A stretch of DNA of 64,000 bases from Alphaproteobacteria bacterium. Its GTDB lineage: Bacteria; Pseudomonadota; Alphaproteobacteria; Caulobacterales; Parvularculaceae. Position 1 is the stretch's first letter, and every line of letters begins with the position of its first letter. Of the stretch, positions 41,470 through 50,955 are shown piece after piece. Made by a program: the position numbers and the translations under genes. Under the pieces are notes generated by a model. That model worked only from the letters and a program-made list of their open reading frames with translations, searched no databases and had not been told where the DNA came from. Where the stretch lies: the NCBI GenBank assembly GCA_016125455.1, contig WGLS01000001.1:732221-796220 (forward strand), given 5' to 3'.

Positions 41470-41686
41470 CGCGCCGGCGGATGGCGGCCGCCGCCGCGCC
41501 GATGCCGGGATTTTGATCGAACATGATCGCCGCGCCGGGCCTGCGCGTCTTAAGCCCGCGCGCGCCCTTGCAAAAATCAGGCGCGAGAATTTTGGGACCA
41601 GAGGCTGGAACCCGACCGCTTTCAGGCGCGCGCGGGCGGGGCGACATGAGGCTGAGCGCGCGAGGCGCGAATGGAGAAGGCGAGCG

Positions 41687-42937
41687 ATGACCGCGACGAC
41701 AATGAAAGCGACCTTCGAAGGATCCCAGGGCGGCATGCTCTCGGCCGCCCTCGACATGCCGGCGGGCGGTCCGCGCGCGTTCGCGCTCTTCGCCCATTGC
41801 TTTTCCTGTTCAAAGGACATCCGGGCGGCGCGCGACGTCGCCCGCGCCCTCGCCGACGAAGGCTATGGCGTTCTCAGGTTCGATTTCACCGGACTCGGAC
41901 GATCCGAAGGGGACTTCGCGAACACCAACTTCTCCTCGAATGTCGACGATCTTGTTGCGGCCGCGGATTTTCTCCGGCGTGAACATGAGGCGCCGTCCCT
42001 GCTGATAGGACATTCGCTCGGCGGCGCGGCGGCAATCGTCGCCGCGCGGCGCATCCCTGAGGCCAGGGGCGTTGCGACGATCGGCGCGCCTTCCGAAGCG
42101 GCCCATGTCGCCCGGCAGCTTGAGCAAGGCCGCGACGAGATAGAGGCTAGGGGCGCTGCGACCATTTCGCTCGCCGGTCGTCCGTTTACGATCAAAAAGC
42201 AATTCCTTGACGACATCGCCGGCGCGCGGGTGCGCGATGCGGCGGCGGCGCTGAAAATGCCGTTCCTTATCCTTCATGCCCCGCGCGATGAAACCGTCGG
42301 CATCGACAATGCGAGCGAGCTGTTCATTGCGGCGAAGCACCCGAAGAGTTTCGTCAGCCTCGATGACGCGGACCACCTGCTGTCCGATCCGAAGGACGCC
42401 CGTTACGCCGCGCGGACGATCGCCGCCTGGGCGTCGCGCTTTGTCGCCGACGCTGCGGCTGCGACCGGAGAAGCGCCGCCTGGCGAAGCTCTGTCTGGCC
42501 GGCCGCCGGTTGGCGGCGCGCCTGACGTTGAGCCATTGCCCGGCGGCGCCCGGGCCGTCGCCCGGGTCAGCGAATCGCTGGCGGTCGACGTCTCGATCGA
42601 CGGCCATCCCTTCGTCCTCGACGCCGGCGTCGGGGACGGCGGCGCCGGCCTGGGCCCGAACCCGACCCGGACCGTCGAGGCGGCGCTGGCGGCCTGCGCG
42701 GCGATCACCATGCGGATGTACGCAAGGCGCAAGGACTGGCCGCTGACGGGGCTGCGCGTTGATGTCTCACGCGCGCCCGGAACCGACGCCCATGTCTCGC
42801 GCCGGCTTGTGAAAACCGTGTGGGTCGACGGGCCGCTCGACGCTGACCAGCGCGCCCGCCTGCTGGAGATCGCCGACAAGTGCCCGGTCCACCGCATGCT
42901 CGCCGAGAGGGTCGAGATTGAGTCCGGCACAGGCTAA
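41687..42937 (+). CDS. Alpha/beta hydrolase fused to an OsmC domain
   Basis: A 416-residue two-domain protein. Residues 1 to about 260 form a hydrolase (ALFAHCFSCSKDIRAAR, RFDFTGLGRSEGDF, nucleophile elbow LIGHSLGGAAAI, FLILHAPRDETVGIDNA, DDADHLLSDP). After a Pro/Gly-rich linker, residues about 285-416 form an OsmC-like peroxidase domain (GPNPTRTVEAALAACAAITMRMYARRKDW, the resolving-site region CPVHRMLAE). Both Cys expected of OsmC (AACAAI and DKCPVHR) are present. This fusion is known in many proteobacteria; substrate unknown, oxidative-stress role likely. Start follows GGAGAAGG. Confidence 0.9.
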   Translation: MTATTMKATFEGSQGGMLSAALDMPAGGPRAFALFAHCFSCSKDIRAARDVARALADEGYGVLRFDFTGLGRSEGDFANTNFSSNVDDLVAAADFLRREHEAPSLLIGHSLGGAAAIVAARRIPEARGVATIGAPSEAAHVARQLEQGRDEIEARGAATISLAGRPFTIKKQFLDDIAGARVRDAAAALKMPFLILHAPRDETVGIDNASELFIAAKHPKSFVSLDDADHLLSDPKDARYAARTIAAWASRFVADAAAATGEAPPGEALSGRPPVGGAPDVEPLPGGARAVARVSESLAVDVSIDGHPFVLDAGVGDGGAGLGPNPTRTVEAALAACAAITMRMYARRKDWPLTGLRVDVSRAPGTDAHVSRRLVKTVWVDGPLDADQRARLLEIADKCPVHRMLAERVEIESGTG

Positions 42938-42993
42938 CATTACCGAGTTTTAATGAACTGCGCCGGGTTTCCGCCATGCTCGGCGTGCATACA

Positions 42994-43009
42994 TCCCGAT
43001 CAGTCGGGA
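42994..43009. promoter_or_regulatory. Inverted repeat upstream of the Deg protease
   Basis: TCCCGA-TCAG-TCGGGA, a perfect 6-4-6 repeat 34-49 bp before the start codon. It may be an operator of the linked two-component system or a leader hairpin. Confidence 0.35.
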
Positions 43010-43042
43010 CGGCGGGAACATCCTTGGAGACGACAGTTAACC

Positions 43043-44623
43043 ATGAGCGTACGATCTGACATGACACACGAACGCAATTCCAACGGTCATACGGCGGGCG
43101 CGCCCGGCGCGCGCCGCATCGGCGGCTTCAAGGCGATGTTGCTCGGCGCGGCGGCGCTCGGCGGCGCTGTCGGGGTTGTCGGGCTGAACGCCTACGCCCC
43201 CAGCGCAAGCGCCCAGGCGCCACGTCTCCTTTCGCCGCAATCGGCCGCGCAAGGCCAGGTTTCGATCCCCGATCTCGTCGAGCGAGTCTCGCCGGCCGTC
43301 GTCTCGATCCTCGTTGAGCGCGAGGTTGAGCGCCCGACCGGTTTTGATCCGTTTCAGGAGTTCTTCCAGTTCCGATTCGGCGATCCCTTCGAAGGCGGCC
43401 GCGGCGGGCCGGGCGACAACAATGAGGCGCCGACCCAGCGCATGTCCGCGCAGGGGTCCGGCTTTTTTGTCGATGGCGACGGCCATATCGTGACGAACAA
43501 CCACGTCGTCGAGGAAGCCGACGCCATCCGCGTCCGGCTTGCGAACGGCGACGAACTCGACGCGACCCTTGTCGGCACCGATCCGTTGACGGACCTTGCG
43601 GTCGTCAAGGTCGAACCGCCCCGGGGCCAGCGCTTTGTTGAATTCGCAGACGACGTGAACCTCCGCGTCGGGGAAACCGTCGTCGCAGTCGGCAACCCGT
43701 TCGGCCTCGGCGGCACCGTCACCAGCGGCATTGTCTCGGCAATTGGCGGCGAGAACCGGCAGGGCCAGTTCCTCGATTACATCCAGATCGACGCGCCGAT
43801 CAATCGCGGCAATTCGGGCGGGCCGACCTTCGACCTGCAGGGCCGCGTGGTGGGCGTCAACACGGCGATCTATTCGCCGAACGGCGGCAGCGTCGGCATC
43901 GGCTTTGCGATTCCGGCACGCGTCGCGCGCGGCACCGTCGACCAGCTCATCGACAATGGCTCGGTGACCCGCGGCTGGCTCGGCGTCTCGCTGCGCGAGC
44001 TGGACTCCACCTTCGCGGCGGCGATCGGCCGTCAGAACACGGAAGGCGCGTTCGTCGAGGACGTGCTCGAAGGCACGCCGGCGGCGAAGTCCGGCGTCAA
44101 GGCCGGCGATCTCATCCTGTCGATCAATGGCGAGAAGGTGGCGGACACGATCGACCTGTCTCGGAAGATCTCGTCATATGCGCCGGGCGAGACGGTCAAG
44201 GTCGTCCTCGTCCGGGACCGCCGTGAGCGGACGATCGACGTAACGCTCGGCGCGCGGGGGGCCGATGACGACGCCTCGCCGGTCGAGGGGGCGGGCGACT
44301 CGCCGGGCGAAGGCGACATGTCGCAATCACTCGGCGTCCGCGTCGAGGAGCTGTCCCGGCGTTCGCGCGACCTTTTCCGCATCCCGGACGACGTTGACGG
44401 CGTCGTTATCTCGGCGGTTCGCCGCGGCGGCGCGGCGGCGGAGGCGGGCCTGCGCGAAGGCATGGTGATCCTCGAGGTGGACGGCGCAGCGGTCACTACC
44501 TCGGCGGCGCTTGAATCCCGGGTCGAGGCCGCCAGGAAAGAAGGCAAGGACGCGGTGCTCCTGCGCCTGCAGGTAGGTTCGCAGAAGCGCTTCGCCGCTC
44601 TGCCGATTGGCGCCGACGGCTAG
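43043..44623 (+). CDS. DegP/DegQ-family periplasmic serine protease
   Basis: A 526-residue envelope quality-control protease-chaperone. A membrane/signal segment lies at about 30-58 (ending SASAQA), and the trypsin-like domain carries H154 (TNNHVV), D184 (TDLAVV) and S258 (GNSGGP), all intact. Two PDZ domains follow (about 300-395 and 430-520), with the carboxylate-loop RGWLGVS and GVVISAVRRGG. It degrades misfolded periplasmic proteins. It is followed after 171 bp by an OmpR-type two-component pair, the usual DO-protease, regulator, sensor order of alphaproteobacteria. That suggests a shared envelope-stress response. Confidence 0.92.
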   Translation: MSVRSDMTHERNSNGHTAGAPGARRIGGFKAMLLGAAALGGAVGVVGLNAYAPSASAQAPRLLSPQSAAQGQVSIPDLVERVSPAVVSILVEREVERPTGFDPFQEFFQFRFGDPFEGGRGGPGDNNEAPTQRMSAQGSGFFVDGDGHIVTNNHVVEEADAIRVRLANGDELDATLVGTDPLTDLAVVKVEPPRGQRFVEFADDVNLRVGETVVAVGNPFGLGGTVTSGIVSAIGGENRQGQFLDYIQIDAPINRGNSGGPTFDLQGRVVGVNTAIYSPNGGSVGIGFAIPARVARGTVDQLIDNGSVTRGWLGVSLRELDSTFAAAIGRQNTEGAFVEDVLEGTPAAKSGVKAGDLILSINGEKVADTIDLSRKISSYAPGETVKVVLVRDRRERTIDVTLGARGADDDASPVEGAGDSPGEGDMSQSLGVRVEELSRRSRDLFRIPDDVDGVVISAVRRGGAAAEAGLREGMVILEVDGAAVTTSAALESRVEAARKEGKDAVLLRLQVGSQKRFAALPIGADG

Positions 44624-44679
44624 GTTTCGCCGGCCGCCAACGCGCGGCTTACCGAAAACCAAGTTGAAGACCAGACCTG

Positions 44680-44712
44680 ACCGTTCGATAAGAATTCTCC
44701 TTATCGAACGGT
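44680..44712. terminator. 13-bp perfect hairpin between the Deg protease and its regulator gene
   Basis: ACCGTTCGATAAG, a 7-base loop and CTTATCGAACGGT. It is followed only by TTATTG, so as a terminator it is weak. It may equally be the binding site for the response regulator whose gene starts 83 bp on. Confidence 0.5.
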
Positions 44713-44794
44713 TTATTGCGACTGTGGTATCCTTTCCCCTGCGCCCGCCGGGGATCGGCCAAGAGGCCGCGCGACGCGGCGAAAGCGAGGCGAT

Positions 44795-45475
44795 ATGCGC
44801 ATTCTGTTGATCGAGGACGACTCCGACGCGGCGGCCCATCTGGCGAAGAACCTTCGGGAGTCCGGTCATGTCGTCGACCATGCCCTCGACGGCGAGGCGG
44901 GCCTCAATATGGCGACCGCCGGCGACTACGACGCCTACGTGATCGACCGCATGCTGCCGAAGCTCGACGGCATTTCGATCCTCAACCGGCGGCGCGAGGA
45001 CGGCGACGAAACGCCGGCTCTTTTTCTGTCGGCGCTTGGCGAGGTCGACGATCGCGTCAAGGGATTCAAGGCGGGCGGCGACGACTATCTTGTGAAGCCC
45101 TACGCCTTCCCGGAGCTCCTTGCCCGGATCGAAGCGCTCGGCAAGCGACGCACGGCGCCGGCGAACGTCACGACCCGTTACGAGGTCGGCGACCTGGAGA
45201 TTGACGTCCTGACCCGGACGGCCCGTCGCGACGGCCGCAAGATCGAGCTTCAGCCGCGCGAGTTCCGGTTGCTTGAATATCTCATGCGTCACGCCGGCCA
45301 GGTGGTGACGCGGACGATGCTCCTGGAGAATGTCTGGGAGTACCATTTCGATCCGCAGACGAACGTCATCGACGTCCACATTTCGCGCCTGCGCGCGAAG
45401 ATCGACAAGGACTTCGACAAACCTCTGCTCAAGACCATCCGGGGCGCCGGCTACACGATCACGGAGGACGATTGA
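44795..45475 (+). CDS. OmpR/PhoB-family response regulator
   Basis: A 226-residue regulator. The receiver has acidic pocket LLIEDDSD, the phospho-acceptor D in YVIDRMLPKLDG (about 51) and K in VKPYAF (about 103). The winged-helix DNA-binding domain follows (ELQPREFRLLEYLMRHAGQVVTR, VIDVHISRLRAKID, IRGAGYTI). It ends DD with its TGA overlapping the TTG start of the kinase. It is a partner of the kinase and probably controls the Deg protease upstream. Confidence 0.93.
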   Translation: MRILLIEDDSDAAAHLAKNLRESGHVVDHALDGEAGLNMATAGDYDAYVIDRMLPKLDGISILNRRREDGDETPALFLSALGEVDDRVKGFKAGGDDYLVKPYAFPELLARIEALGKRRTAPANVTTRYEVGDLEIDVLTRTARRDGRKIELQPREFRLLEYLMRHAGQVVTRTMLLENVWEYHFDPQTNVIDVHISRLRAKIDKDFDKPLLKTIRGAGYTITEDD

Positions 45476-47181
45476 CGTCCCCGGCGACAACCGTCGGCGC
45501 GCGCGTCGCGCCGTCGGACGCCGAACCTCGCGATGACGACGCGGCGGTCGGCGACGGCGCCGATGCGGCCGTCCCCGACCCTCGGACCGCTCCGGAAACC
45601 GGCGGCGACTTGGATCTCGCCGGCGAGGCGCCGTCCCGGCCTGCGGTCGCGCCCGGGTCGGGCCAGCCCTCGCCGGTCCGGCGCAAGCGGACGAGGAGGC
45701 GACGCCGAAAGTCCCGCTCGCGCCGCCTGTCAGGCCTGCCGCGCCTCATGCGCACGACCGCGATTCGCTTCACGTTCCTTTATGTCGTCGTCTTTGCGAT
45801 TTCAGTCACGGCGCTCGGCGTCTTTTTCTATGGATCGACTTTCGCGGTTGTCGATCGGCAAACGGATCAAATCATCAATCAGGATCTCGTCGTCCTCGGC
45901 GAAGTCTTCCAGGACGAGGGGCCGGGCACGCTGCGGCGGCTGATCCGCGAACGCGCGGCGTGGCGCGACAACGGCGTTTACATGATGATCGGCGCGCCTT
46001 CCGGCGCCCTGCTGGCGGGGAACCTGACAGCCCTGCCGGCCGAGGCGCTGGCCGCGGGCGAGGGGTTCTTCAATTTCACCTATGAACGGACCACGGTCGA
46101 CGCCGCCGGCCGTCCGATCGGCGAGGAAACCCGTCGCGGGCGCGGCAAGCTGCGCCGGTTCAAGACATCGCCAGACGTGGAAACCTCGTTTCTCGTATTC
46201 GTCGCCCGCGACATCACGAGCCATGAAGGGCTGCGCGATCGCTCGCGGGAGCAGATCACGCGCATTGGCGCGGCGACGATCGCGCTTGGCCTCCTGATAG
46301 GGCTCGCCTTTTCGCGGTCGCTGTTGCGCCGGGTCGAGGCGGTGAACCGCATCTCGCGCGCGATCCGCGATGGCGACCTGTCGCGCCGCATCGCGCTGAA
46401 CGGCTCGAACGACGAGCTTGACCACCTGTCGATGAACCTCAACGCGATGCTCGACCAGATTGAGCGTTTGATGACCGGCATGAAGGAAGTCTCGGACAAT
46501 ATCGCCCATGACCTTCGTTCGCCGCTGACGCGGATTCAGGCGCGCCTCAACGATGCAATCAATGCTGACGATCAGACCAAGGAAGAAGCCCTGCGCGCGA
46601 CCCTGCGCGACTCCGAGCGGATGCTTGGCACGTTCAACGCATTGTTGTCGATCGCCCGGATCGAATCCGGCGAGGGGGCTGGCGGCATGGCGCCGCTCGA
46701 CGTCGGCGCGCTCGCGGAGGAACTGGCGGAGCTCTACGAACCGGCCGCCCAGGAAGCCGGCTTCGACCTGACCCTTGCCGTGCAACGGACGCCTCCGGCG
46801 CGCGGCTCGCGCGCGCTGATCGGCCAGGCGCTCGCCAACATGCTCGACAACGCGTTGAAGTACGCGGTCGGCGGCGATCGGCTGCTCGTCGAGGTAGCGC
46901 CGATGCGCGATGGACGGATCATGCTGGCGGTGGAGGATGACGGTCCGGGCATTCCCGCCGAGGATCGCGAAAGCGTGCTCAAGCGTTTCGTCCGTCTGGA
47001 GCGCAGCCGCACAAGCGAAGGCAGCGGGCTCGGCCTCAGCCTCGTCGCTGCGGTCGCCCGCGCCCACGGCGCCGCTCTCGTTCTCGCCGATGCAAAGCGC
47101 ATTGGCGAACCGCCGACCCGGCCGGGCCTTCGCATAGAACTCACCTTGCCGCCGGCGGCATCGCATGAGGACGACGTTTGA
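45472..47181 (+). CDS. Sensor histidine kinase (partner of the OmpR-type regulator)
   Basis: A 569-residue kinase. A Pro/Arg-rich cytoplasmic arm of about 90 residues leads into a first helix (IRFTFLYVVVFAISVTALGVFFYG, about 98-122), a periplasmic sensor of about 140 residues and a second helix (GAATIALGLLIGLAF). Then come HAMP (VNRISRAIRDGDLSRRI), DHp with NIAHDLRSPLTRIQ and an ATPase domain with NMLDNALKYA, DDGPGIP and GSGLGLSL. It starts at TTG overlapping the regulator stop (TTGA); a later ATG (MRTTAIRF) cannot be excluded. The signal is unknown. Confidence 0.9.
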   Translation: MTSPATTVGARVAPSDAEPRDDDAAVGDGADAAVPDPRTAPETGGDLDLAGEAPSRPAVAPGSGQPSPVRRKRTRRRRRKSRSRRLSGLPRLMRTTAIRFTFLYVVVFAISVTALGVFFYGSTFAVVDRQTDQIINQDLVVLGEVFQDEGPGTLRRLIRERAAWRDNGVYMMIGAPSGALLAGNLTALPAEALAAGEGFFNFTYERTTVDAAGRPIGEETRRGRGKLRRFKTSPDVETSFLVFVARDITSHEGLRDRSREQITRIGAATIALGLLIGLAFSRSLLRRVEAVNRISRAIRDGDLSRRIALNGSNDELDHLSMNLNAMLDQIERLMTGMKEVSDNIAHDLRSPLTRIQARLNDAINADDQTKEEALRATLRDSERMLGTFNALLSIARIESGEGAGGMAPLDVGALAEELAELYEPAAQEAGFDLTLAVQRTPPARGSRALIGQALANMLDNALKYAVGGDRLLVEVAPMRDGRIMLAVEDDGPGIPAEDRESVLKRFVRLERSRTSEGSGLGLSLVAAVARAHGAALVLADAKRIGEPPTRPGLRIELTLPPAASHEDDV

Positions 47182-47253
47182 CGGTCGCGCGAGCGCATGC
47201 GCCGCCGTCTTGCAAAAGAAACGAAATCACGCCTGACTTCACGATCCTTCGCT

Positions 47254-47280
47254 GGCGCGCCGTGCCGCGCGCCGTTTCTT
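47254..47280 (+). terminator. GC hairpin in the HU leader
   Basis: GGCGCGC-CGTGCC-GCGCGCC followed by GTTTCTT. It could end the kinase transcript or shape the 5' leader of the HU gene 24 bases later. The T-tract is short. Confidence 0.4.
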
Positions 47281-47304
47281 CGAAATCAGTATGCAGGGTT
47301 TGAT

Positions 47305-47589
47305 ATGAGCAAGACTGAATTCATCGCGAATGTCGCCGCGGCCGGCGAGCTTTCCAATGCCGACGCGAAACGGATTGTCGAACTTGTTTTCGGCGAAATT
47401 GAAAACGGCCTGAAACGCTCTCGCGATGAAGGAAAGTACGTGATCGGAACCCTTGGCACCTTCACGATTGCTGAGCGCCCGGCGCGCACCGGCCGCAACC
47501 CGCGCACCGGCGAACCCTTGCAGATTGAGGCGTCGAAAGCCCTCAGATTCAAGCCGGCGGCGAGTCTCAAGGCTGCTGCTGGCTGCTGA
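47305..47589 (+). CDS. HU-family DNA-binding protein
   Basis: A 94-residue nucleoid protein: MSKTEFIANVAAAGELSNADAKRIVELVFGEIENGL, then GKYVIGTLGTFTIAERPARTGRNPRTGEPLQIEASKALRFKPA. It has the helical dimer core and the Pro-tipped beta arms (GRNPRTGE) that bend DNA. Length and motif agree with HU/IHF; the plain HU type is favoured by the arm sequence. Own ribosome-binding site, alone. Confidence 0.92.
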   Translation: MSKTEFIANVAAAGELSNADAKRIVELVFGEIENGLKRSRDEGKYVIGTLGTFTIAERPARTGRNPRTGEPLQIEASKALRFKPAASLKAAAGC

Positions 47590-47753
47590 GCGCCCGCCGC
47601 TTCGGCGGTCGCGAGTTGATCAATACTGCAGAAGCGGCGCAGACTTGCCGTCGGCGCCGGCTTCGGCGTGCGGCGTAGCAAGGGTGACACGATGGCGGTC
47701 CGTCCGGCGACGAAGACGATGGGTTCCGGCGGCGCGCGCCCGGAGCGCGCGGC

Positions 47754-49025
47754 ATGAGCGCTGAGATCGTCGATCTGATCGTCATTGGCGCGGAACCTGC
47801 CGGCCTCGCCGCCGCGGCCTGCGCCGCCTCGCGCGGGGCCTCGGTCGTCGTCCTCAGGACGGGCGCGGAGCGTCCGGGCGAGGTCGCGGCGCCGGCTGTC
47901 TCCAACGATATCTGGCGGCGACTGGGGCTTTATGCCGACGCCAACGATCTTGGTCGTCGTCGCGCGCGGCGTTCGTGGTTGAAAGGCGCTGGCGGCGAAG
48001 CCCCGATGCTCCTCGAAACGTCCGACGCCGGCCTGTCGGTCGCTGATGCGCTCGGCGACGGCGCGGCGCAGGCGCTGGCCGCCTGGCCGGATTTCATGAA
48101 GGCGGCGGGCCGAGCGACGATGGGCTTTGATACCCTTTCGGCGCTGCTCGACGCGGCGCCGGTCGGGCTTGATCCGCCGCCGCTCGCCAGCGCTGATGTT
48201 GCGCTCGATGATTTCTTCGAAAGCGAATTCCTGAAGGCGCATCTCGCGGCCGCGGCGCTTGCGCCATTCCAGCTGGCCGGCGACGAGCCGGCGTCGGCTG
48301 GCGCCTTGCGGCGACTGGCGTCCGACGCATTGCCGAACAGGTCTTCCGCAGCGGAGCTTTCCGCCATGCTTGAAGCCGCGTGCGAACGATTTGGCGTCGC
48401 CGGCGTCAATGGGACGCTGGCTGGTCTCGAACGCGGCCTGAAGAGGCCGGTGCGCATTTCGCTCGACGGCGGCCGCGAGGTTCTCGCGCGGCAAGCGGTC
48501 GCGTCAAGCGCCGCGCTTGCAACGGCGGTAGGCCTTCGGCCGGACGTTGGCGTCGCGCCGCTCGCCGAGGCGCGCTATGCGCGCGCATTCGTCGTCGTTA
48601 CGTTTGCGGATGATCCGGCAACGGCATTTCTCAAGGACGACGCCACTTATGTCATGGTCGAGGATCGTGAACGGATCCGCGCCGCGCGTGACGCCGCCGC
48701 GACTGGCCGGGCGGACACCGCGGGGCCGTTGCTTGTCGACCTCTCTGATCGAAAGCTCTGCGCCTACGCGCCATTCTGTCCGTCGCGAATTGCCGAGGCT
48801 GATGGCGAACGCGACTGGACCGGTCAGGACCGGCAAGCTTTCGGCCGTACGATCCTTGAGCGGGTGCGCTCGACTTTTCGCCTGAAGTCGCTGCCGCTCA
48901 GCGTCGACGTGCGGCTTGAACGGTCGGACCGGCCTGCGGGCGCAACGATCCTCGCGCCTACGCCTTCTGCGGATGAGATCGGCGCCGCTGCGCGCCTTGC
49001 CGAAAGCCTTGTCGCCAATGGCTGA
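47754..49025 (+). CDS. Flavoprotein-like Rossmann protein with altered dinucleotide motif
   Basis: A 423-residue protein, first of a coupled trio. The N-terminus IVDLIVIGAEPAGLAAAACAASRGASVVVLR has the beta-alpha-beta fold of FAD/NAD-binding oxidoreductases, but the glycine motif is GAEPAG rather than GxGxxG. The rest has the alternate strands and helices of the phytoene-desaturase/amine-oxidase group, with no clear substrate motif and a short C-terminal FAD-type ending (ADEIGAAARLAESL). Its stop overlaps the start of the next gene by eight bases. I cannot assign a reaction; it may be a partner subunit rather than an enzyme. Confidence 0.68.
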   Translation: MSAEIVDLIVIGAEPAGLAAAACAASRGASVVVLRTGAERPGEVAAPAVSNDIWRRLGLYADANDLGRRRARRSWLKGAGGEAPMLLETSDAGLSVADALGDGAAQALAAWPDFMKAAGRATMGFDTLSALLDAAPVGLDPPPLASADVALDDFFESEFLKAHLAAAALAPFQLAGDEPASAGALRRLASDALPNRSSAAELSAMLEAACERFGVAGVNGTLAGLERGLKRPVRISLDGGREVLARQAVASSAALATAVGLRPDVGVAPLAEARYARAFVVVTFADDPATAFLKDDATYVMVEDRERIRAARDAAATGRADTAGPLLVDLSDRKLCAYAPFCPSRIAEADGERDWTGQDRQAFGRTILERVRSTFRLKSLPLSVDVRLERSDRPAGATILAPTPSADEIGAAARLAESLVANG

Positions 49026-50955
49026 TCCGAAGAATCACAGAAACGAGGCGGACGCGCCGGCGGCGGAGATCCCCGCGGCGGAGATGCCGGCGGCCGGCGT
49101 CAAGGGCGACGATCCTGATGAGCGCGTGTTTGCGGATAACGGCGACGCCGTCGGCGACGTCGAACCGCAGGGCGTTCCTGACCCGGACGGCGCCGACGAA
49201 GACGGTCGCGTCGGCGATGAGGGCGAAGATGGCGAGCGATCGGCGCCGCGCCAGCCAAAAGGCCCGCGCGTCGAAGGCGGCCGCGGCGCCGTCGTTCTCG
49301 GCGGCACGGTCGACGGTTTCATCGCGGCGACCCGGCTCGCCAAAGCTGGCGTCGACGTCGTCCTGATTGACAATGCCGAAGGCCTGTCGCTGCCGGAACG
49401 CCGGCGGCTCGCGGACGGCTTCGTCCAGGACCTGGAAGACGCGCCGCTGCGCCGTCTAGACACGTCGCTTGTCAAAGGGCTCGGCCTCGGCCGTCGCGGC
49501 TTTTCCTATTCAGACAGGCGCCTCGCGACCGCCTATGTGCGCCCCGATGGATCGATCTGGCGGTCTGACGGCGACCTCGCGAACCTCGCCGACCTCGCCC
49601 TCATGCGCGCGCCGCGCGCCGGGGAAACGCCTGACGCAGCGTCCACGGACGATATCGCCCGTCGTGAGCCGCCATCGCCGGACGCCGCAAATCCTGGCGC
49701 CACGCAACCTGACGCAAAGGGCAATGAGCCGACCGTCGACGAACGCCGGGCCTGCGCCGACTTCATGGAAAAGGCGTTGAGCGCGGTCGTCGCGCTTGAG
49801 CCGCTGTTGCGGGGCTCGGACGTCCGGGCGGCGGACCTAAAGGCGGACGAAGCGGCTACGCGCCTCATCGCCGCGTCCTTGCGCGCCGCCCTCGACGCGG
49901 GCGGCGCCGTTGGCGTTTTCGCCGACGCGCTTGCGGCGGAGGCGACGCTTGAATGCCAGGTTCGTCCGGATGCGCCCTTGTCGGCCGGCGGTCTTGCCCT
50001 GCGGCTAAGCGGCTCAAGTCTCGGGCGGCGGACGGCCCTGTCGTTTCCCGCCGGCGGCGTGCGCGGGTTGATGGATGCGTTGCGCCGCGGCGCCCAGGCG
50101 GCGGGCGTCGACATTCGCACCGGCGTCACGCCGAACCGTCTCCTAATCGAGCGCGACCGCGTTGAAGGCGTATCGATGGACAATGGCGGTCAGATCCGCG
50201 CGCCGATTGTTGTCGATGCGGGTCGCGCACGGACGGCCTACCTTGAGCGCATCGGGCGCGACTTGATCGATGTCGACCTTGGCCGGCGGTTTGATGGGCC
50301 GGCTGCGGCTTTTGGCGTCGCCCGCGTGGCGGTCGCGATCGCCGCGCCGGACAGCGCTGAAAGCGGAAACGGCGGCGTGCGGGGCGGCTGGCCAAAAGTT
50401 CTCGACGCCTTTGACCCAGCGCTGCGCCATGTGGTTGCGCCGGCGTTTCGCGCGCTGGTCGGCGCTTATGCGGGCCGCGACGTCCACGCCGCAGGCCGGG
50501 GCGGCCGCGACGGCGAGGATGACGGGGCGCGCGAGCCGGCCGCGGAAATTCTGTTCACCCATGGCCGGATCAAGGGCTCGGCGCCGGCTGGCGGCCTTGT
50601 GGCAATCGTCCGTATCGCGCCATTTCCGCCGCCGCCGTCAGGGCCCTCCGGCAGTGACGTTGATGCAGACGTTAGTGCCTGGCGCCGACACGCCGAGGCC
50701 GCGGCGCGGCGGGCCCTCGGCCGCATCGATCCGGCGCTCGGCGCGGCGGTGGTCGCCGCTGACGCCGACTGGACGCCGGCGCCGGAGCCACCGGCGCGCG
50801 CGATTGCGCTACGGCGCGCGGCGATTCATGGCGCCGGCGTTGAAGGCTATTACTTCTGCGGACCGGAAGCCCAGATCGGCATCGGGCCGGGGGGCGGCGC
50901 CGGGTCCGCCGCGGCCGAGGCTGCAGCGGCGTTTTACAAGGAGCGGCGGCGGTGA
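49018..50955 (+). CDS. Second flavoprotein-like Rossmann protein
   Basis: A 645-residue protein. The first about 85 residues are acidic, low-complexity and partly repeated (AAEIP, AAEMP, AAGVK). Then comes GAVVLGGTVDGFIAATRLAKAGVDVVLID, a Rossmann start whose glycine motif is GGTVDG, again not canonical. FPAGGVRGLMDALRRGAQAAGVDIRTGV and the final GVEGYYFCGPEAQIGIGPGGGAGSAAAEAAA resemble CrtI/FAD-oxidoreductase C-termini, where the last helix contacts FAD. It is coupled to both neighbours (eight-base overlap before, GTGA after). The enzyme, if any, is unknown. Confidence 0.68.
   Translation: MADPKNHRNEADAPAAEIPAAEMPAAGVKGDDPDERVFADNGDAVGDVEPQGVPDPDGADEDGRVGDEGEDGERSAPRQPKGPRVEGGRGAVVLGGTVDGFIAATRLAKAGVDVVLIDNAEGLSLPERRRLADGFVQDLEDAPLRRLDTSLVKGLGLGRRGFSYSDRRLATAYVRPDGSIWRSDGDLANLADLALMRAPRAGETPDAASTDDIARREPPSPDAANPGATQPDAKGNEPTVDERRACADFMEKALSAVVALEPLLRGSDVRAADLKADEAATRLIAASLRAALDAGGAVGVFADALAAEATLECQVRPDAPLSAGGLALRLSGSSLGRRTALSFPAGGVRGLMDALRRGAQAAGVDIRTGVTPNRLLIERDRVEGVSMDNGGQIRAPIVVDAGRARTAYLERIGRDLIDVDLGRRFDGPAAAFGVARVAVAIAAPDSAESGNGGVRGGWPKVLDAFDPALRHVVAPAFRALVGAYAGRDVHAAGRGGRDGEDDGAREPAAEILFTHGRIKGSAPAGGLVAIVRIAPFPPPPSGPSGSDVDADVSAWRRHAEAAARRALGRIDPALGAAVVAADADWTPAPEPPARAIALRRAAIHGAGVEGYYFCGPEAQIGIGPGGGAGSAAAEAAAAFYKERRR

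Noticed and set aside
43015..43038. GGAAC-N16-GTT, similar to an EcfG general-stress promoter
   Set aside because: The implied start site would fall at or after the Deg protease ATG; probably chance.
47590..47753. Possible small RNA or gene after HU
   Set aside because: Only a short GCCGC-type hairpin and no coding frame with a start site; nothing distinctive.
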